The position numbers and the translations under genes were made by a program. Positions 60,311 to 64,000 of a stretch of DNA of 64,000 nt are shown piece by piece. The notes under the pieces are model-generated. The model was not told where the DNA came from and did not search any database. It saw nothing but the letters and a program-made list of their open reading frames with translations. Source of the DNA: Palaemon carinicauda (lineage: Eukaryota > Arthropoda > Malacostraca > Decapoda > Palaemonidae); assembly GCF_036898095.1 (NCBI RefSeq), contig NC_090768.1:53543879-53607878 (forward strand). The letters run 5' to 3'. The stretch's first letter is position 1. Every line of letters begins with the position of its first letter.

Positions 60311-60585
60311 GCAAAATGGAAGACTTAAACCAACAACAAACAAACACTACATAAAGAAGCAAGTTAGGTCACCATCTTTCCTCGTCTGCCTGCTTATCAC
60401 GAGATCGAATTACTAAATTTTAAACATGGGATGTTATCAAACTTCTAAGAAGTTTAGCTAAAGGACGACTCCATTACCCATGTAATCTAATAAACCGGTC
60501 CGCTTACAAGAGGATCGCTCTACCGAATCGCCCGATCTGTATGAATTATAGTGACCGATGATTTGCATTTCCTTTTAGGCTGGTG
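60311..60585. other. Unassigned spacer with a possible tRNA-like scrap
   Basis: Mostly unrecognised. In reverse complement, 60,500-60,535 reads 'cggtagagcg' followed by 'cttgtaa', which resembles a tRNA D-arm plus a tRNA-Thr(TGT) anticodon loop. The anticodon stem does not pair well and no T-arm follows, so it is not a tRNA gene. Confidence 0.3.
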
Positions 60586-60589
60586 CATA

Positions 60590-63012
60590 CAAACACACAT
60601 TTCTATATGGACATTAATTTTAGTGTTTTTCAGCAATTCAATAAATGAAAAACACGGAAATATATACATACAAACACACATTTCTATATGGACATAATTT
60701 TTAGTGTTTTTCAGCAATTCAATAAATGAAAAACACGTAAATATATACATACAAACACACATTTCTATATGGACATTAATTTTAGTGTTTTTCAGCAATT
60801 CAATAAATGAAAAACACGGAAATATATACATACAAACACACATTTCTATAAGGATATTAATTTTAGTGTTTTTCAGCAATTCAATAAATGAAAAACACGG
60901 AAATATATACATACAAACACACATTTCTATATGGACATAATTTTTAGTGTTTTTCAGCAATTCAATAAATGGAAAACACGTAAATATATACATACAAACA
61001 CACTTCTATAAGGACATTAATTTTAGTGTTTTTCAGCAATTCAATAAATGAAAAACACGTAAATATATACATACAAACACACTTCTATAAGGACATTAAT
61101 TTTAGTGTTTTTCAGCAATTCAATAAATGAAAAACACGTAAATATATACATACAAACACACTTCTATAAGGACATTAATTTTAGTGTTTTTCAGCAATTC
61201 AATAAATGAAAAACACGGAAATATATACATACAAACACACTTCTATAAGGACATTAATTTTAGTGTTTTTCAGCAATTCAATAAATGAAAAACACGGAAA
61301 TATATACATACAAACACACTTCTATAAGGACATTAATTTTAGTGTTTTTTAGCAATTCAATAAATGAAAAACACGTAAATATATACATACAAACACACAT
61401 TTCTATATGGACATTAATTTTAGTGTTTTTTAGCAATTCAATAAATGAAAAACACGTAAATATATACATACAAACACATTTCTATATGGACATTAATTTT
61501 AGTGTTTTTCAGCAATTCAATAAATGGAAAACACGTAAATATATACATACAAACACACTTCTATAAGGACATTAATTTTAGTGTTTTTTAGCAATTCAAT
61601 AAATGAAAAACACGGAAATATATACATACAAACACACATTTCTATATAGACATTAATTTTAGTGTTTTTCAGCAATTCAATAAATGAAAAACACGGAAAT
61701 ATATACATACAAACACATTTCTATATGGACATTAATTTTAGTGTTTTTCAGCAATTCAATAAATGGAAAACACGTAAGTATATACATACAAACACACATT
61801 TCTATATGGACATTAATTTTAGTGTTTTTCAGCAATTCAATAAATGAAAAAACACGTAAATATATACATACAAACACACATTTATATAAGGACATTAATT
61901 TTAGTGTTTTTCAGCAATTCAATAAATGAAAAACACGGAAATATATACATACAAACACACATTTCTATATGGACATTAATTTTAGTGTTTTTCAGCAATT
62001 CAATAAATGAAAAATACGTAAATATATACACACAAACACATATTTATATAAGGACATTAATTTTAGTGTTTTTCAGCAATTCAATAAATGAAAAACACGG
62101 AAATATATACATACAAACACACATTTCTATATGGACATTAATTTTAGTGTTTTTCAGCAATTCAATAAACGAAAAATACGTAAATATATACATACAAACA
62201 CACATTTATATAAGGACATTAATTTTAGTGTTTTTCAGCAATTCAATAAATGAAAAACAGGGAAATATATACATACAAACACACATTTCTATATGGACAT
62301 TAATTTTAGTGTTTTTCAGCAATTCAATAAACGAAAAATACGTAAATATATACATACAAAAACATTTATATAAGGACATTAATTTTAGTGTTTTTCAGCA
62401 ATTCAATAAATGAAAAATACGTAAATATATACATACAAACACACATTTATATAAGGACATTAATTTTAGTGTTTTTCAGCAATTCAATAAATGAAAAACA
62501 CGGAAATATATACATACAAACACACATTTCTATATGGACATTAATTTTAGTGTTTTTCAGCAATTCAATAAACGAAAAACACGTAAATATATACATACAA
62601 ACATACACTTCTATATGGACATTAACTTTAGTGTTTTTCAGCAATTCAATAAACGAAAAACACGTAAACATATACATACAAACACACATTTCTATTGAGT
62701 CATTAATTTTAGTGTTTTTCAGCAAATTAATACAGGAAAAAACACGTAAATATATACACACAAACACATATTTCTATTGGGTCATTAATTTTAGTGTTTT
62801 TCAACCATTCAATAAATGAAAAACACAAACATATACACAGGAACACACATTTCTATGTGTCATTAATTTTGGTGTTTTTCAACAATTCAATAAATGAAAA
62901 ACACGTAAACATATACATACAAACACACATTTCTATAGAATCATTAATTTTGGCATTTTTCAACAATTCAATAAATGAAAAACACGTAAACATATACATA
63001 CTAACAAATATT
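60590..63012 (+). repeat. 81-bp satellite-like array (79-bp variants), about 30 copies, one hairpin per unit
   Basis: Unit 'gtgtttttcagcaattcaat', 'aaatgaaaaacacggaaata', 'tatacatacaaacacac', 'atttctatatggacattaat' and 'ttta', 81 bp (27 codons). Units with 'cacacttctataagg' are 79 bp and cluster at about 60,995-61,330. GTGTTTTTC and GAAAAACAC in each unit are perfect 9-bp inverted repeats around a 15-base loop. Some later units break the stem (AATACG, GGAAAAC). The open frames on both strands are periodic artefacts. The right end (from about 62,690) degenerates: 'tctattgagtcat', 'tctatgtgtcat'. Confidence 0.95.
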
Positions 63013-63463
63013 TCCCTATGGTCATTTTGTGATCTACAAATTAAAAAAGATTACGCCGGTAGGCGAGGGAAAAAAAAAACCACTAAGCTTGTAATCAAGA
63101 ATACTAAAAAAAAAGAAAGTAAATGAAAAATAACAATTATTGTATTGAACTAACTTTAAAAACTCTAACAAGAAAAAAAAGTTCCTTTATCTAAATAAAT
63201 TGTGGTTAAAACCACACTTTACATCACTTACTATTACTTTTAACTTTCTAAACTATTTTCTATCATGGTTAGTTAGCAAACTGTCCCCACACTTTTTTTT
63301 TTTTACCCAAATTTCCTATTATCAAAATAAATATTTAACTAATTCGTGATGATAAATAAAAATCTAAAAATGAAAATAAAAGAAATATTTCTAAAATGAA
63401 ATTAATTCATGATACTTAAAAAAAAACTAAAAATAGCTTTCTAAAATACGAGATACCAACACA
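63013..63463. other. AT-rich spacer
   Basis: AT-rich, with short A and T homopolymers and no recognisable gene or repeat. Confidence 0.5.
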
Positions 63464-63776
63464 GGGGTTGTGGTGGCCGATGTGGTAAAGACCCTGACTG
63501 GTGAATGCCAGACTGGGGTTCAAGTCCCTCTCAAAATCATTAGTTTTTTGGTCGTTGCAACCTCACCATCCTTGTGAGCTAAGGATGGGGGTTTGGGGGA
63601 ACCTATAGAACTACCTACTGAGTCATCATCAGCCATTGCCTGGCCCTCCTTGGTCCTAGCTGGTGGAGAAGGGGCTTTGTATGTATGTGTCAGTCTCCAG
63701 GGCTTTGTCCTATTCCATAGGGCAATATCACTGTCCCTTCTCCATGCCATTCCTGAGCCGCCTTTAAACCTTTAAA
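63464..63776 (+). mobile_element. tRNA-derived SINE, nearly complete
   Basis: Box A-like 'tggccgatgtgg' (63,474-63,485) and a perfect consensus box B 'ggttcaagtcc' (63,517-63,527) are about 32 bp apart, as in Pol III type-2 promoters. The tRNA-unrelated body follows ('ttggtcgttgcaacctcacc', 'agccattgcctggccctcct', 'gtcagtctccagggc') with the 3' end 'gccgcctttaaacctttaa'. A large internal deletion is not evident. The D-arm and acceptor resemble a class with a long variable arm (Ser/Leu), but the parent tRNA is uncertain. ORFs in this region on both strands are fortuitous. Confidence 0.88.
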
Positions 63777-63835
63777 CAAGGAAGATGCACATACGGATAT
63801 TGCAAAGTAAACTCTTTTTCTTCTTTCATTTGTAG

Positions 63836-63934
63836 AGGAAAGTAACTGGAAACGACTTTAAAACCATCAGAGTTTTGCTGCAACCAAAGATACCGCGAGA
63901 CGAGGACAAAGAAGAACCTTTATATGATCATTAG
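63836..63934 (+). CDS. Candidate terminal coding exon of an unidentified gene
   Basis: A strong 3' splice-site-like sequence precedes it: a pyrimidine-rich stretch at 63,812-63,832 followed by TAG at 63,833-63,835. From 63,836 one frame is open for 32 codons and ends in TAG at 63,932-63,934. It begins RKVTGNDF, has a middle VLLQPKIPR and ends DEDKEEPLYDH. The other two frames stop within 3 and 8 codons. The acidic, non-repetitive composition differs from every other ORF in the window. I do not recognise the protein. Upstream exons would lie left of the SINE or beyond this window's repeats; no AATAAA is seen before the window ends. It could still be chance or a transposon piece. Confidence 0.4.
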   Translation, partial: RKVTGNDFKTIRVLLQPKIPRDEDKEEPLYDH

Positions 63935-63964
63935 GACAGAGAACATATTGTCTTTCCTAAATAT

Positions 63965-64000
63965 ATACTTATGTGTATATATATATATATCATATATATA
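63965..64000 (+). repeat. (TA)n-rich end of window
   Basis: 'tgtgtatatatatatatat' continuing beyond the window. Confidence 0.8.

Noticed and set aside
60500..60535. tRNA-Thr gene
   Set aside because: Anticodon stem mispaired, no T-arm or acceptor stem; at best a SINE scrap.
60520..63126. ORFs up to 189 codons on both strands in the 81-bp array
   Set aside because: 81 is divisible by three, so an open unit stays open; both strands are open, which argues for periodicity rather than coding.
63520..63775. ORFs on both strands within the SINE
   Set aside because: The sequence is a Pol III SINE with boxes A and B; coding is fortuitous.

Overview
This window is eukaryotic, non-genic and almost entirely repetitive DNA. 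It most likely comes from a decapod crustacean, perhaps a palaemonid-type shrimp. The evidence is a set of dispersed families I recognise from decapod and other marine invertebrate genomes: a tRNA-derived SINE with Pol III boxes A and B, an element tail that runs into (AAT)n, a repeat ending in the GGAGGTTATGTTTT motif, and RTE-type LINE relics. The taxon is an inference from memory, not from a search. I see no prokaryotic gene, rRNA, intact tRNA or CRISPR array.

Layout. (1) Positions 1 to about 49,962 are one uninterrupted head-to-tail satellite array, of the order of 400 monomers. There are two monomer lengths, 93 bp (A) and 156 bp (B = A plus 63 bp). They mostly alternate as a 249-bp dimer, and nearly every monomer carries a HindIII site (AAGCTT). 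Higher-order copies recur at offsets of 3,232, 3,481 and 3,730 bp, which differ by exactly 249 bp. Larger recent duplications recur at 3,016/3,017, 4,376, 8,545/8,794 and 8,652/8,653 bp. Runs of A only (186-bp A1/A2 pairs) mark several blocks. The long ORFs here follow from monomer lengths divisible by three and are probably not genes.

(2) 49,963 to about 51,950 is a graveyard of truncated transposons: LINE tails, a GGAGGTTATGTTTT element end and an antisense AAT-tailed element. It also holds a short, conserved-looking SOCS-box-like open stretch on the minus strand at 50,739-50,852. (3) 51,950-54,885 holds two abutting minisatellites, with 29-bp and about 53-bp units, separated by a perfect 14-bp hairpin. 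(4) 54,890-58,750 is mixed: a second LINE relic, microsatellites, a striking 77-bp-arm palindrome embedded in (TA)n, a foldback MITE, and a near-complete copy of the GGAGGTTATGTTTT element. (5) 58,800-60,310 holds SINE pieces around a six-copy tandem amplification of an element's AAT-tailed 3' end. (6) 60,585-63,015 is an array of 81-bp units (some 79 bp), each able to form a 9-bp-stem hairpin. (7) 63,464-63,776 is a well-preserved SINE, followed by the only convincing exon candidate: a 3' splice site and 33 open codons ending in a stop at 63,836-63,934.

No genes act together here. The biology is structural: satellite evolution by unequal exchange, pericentromeric or heterochromatic flank behaviour, and small hairpin-forming repeats. 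Coordinates inside the satellite come from matching marker variants by eye and are good to a few bases where offsets are quoted.
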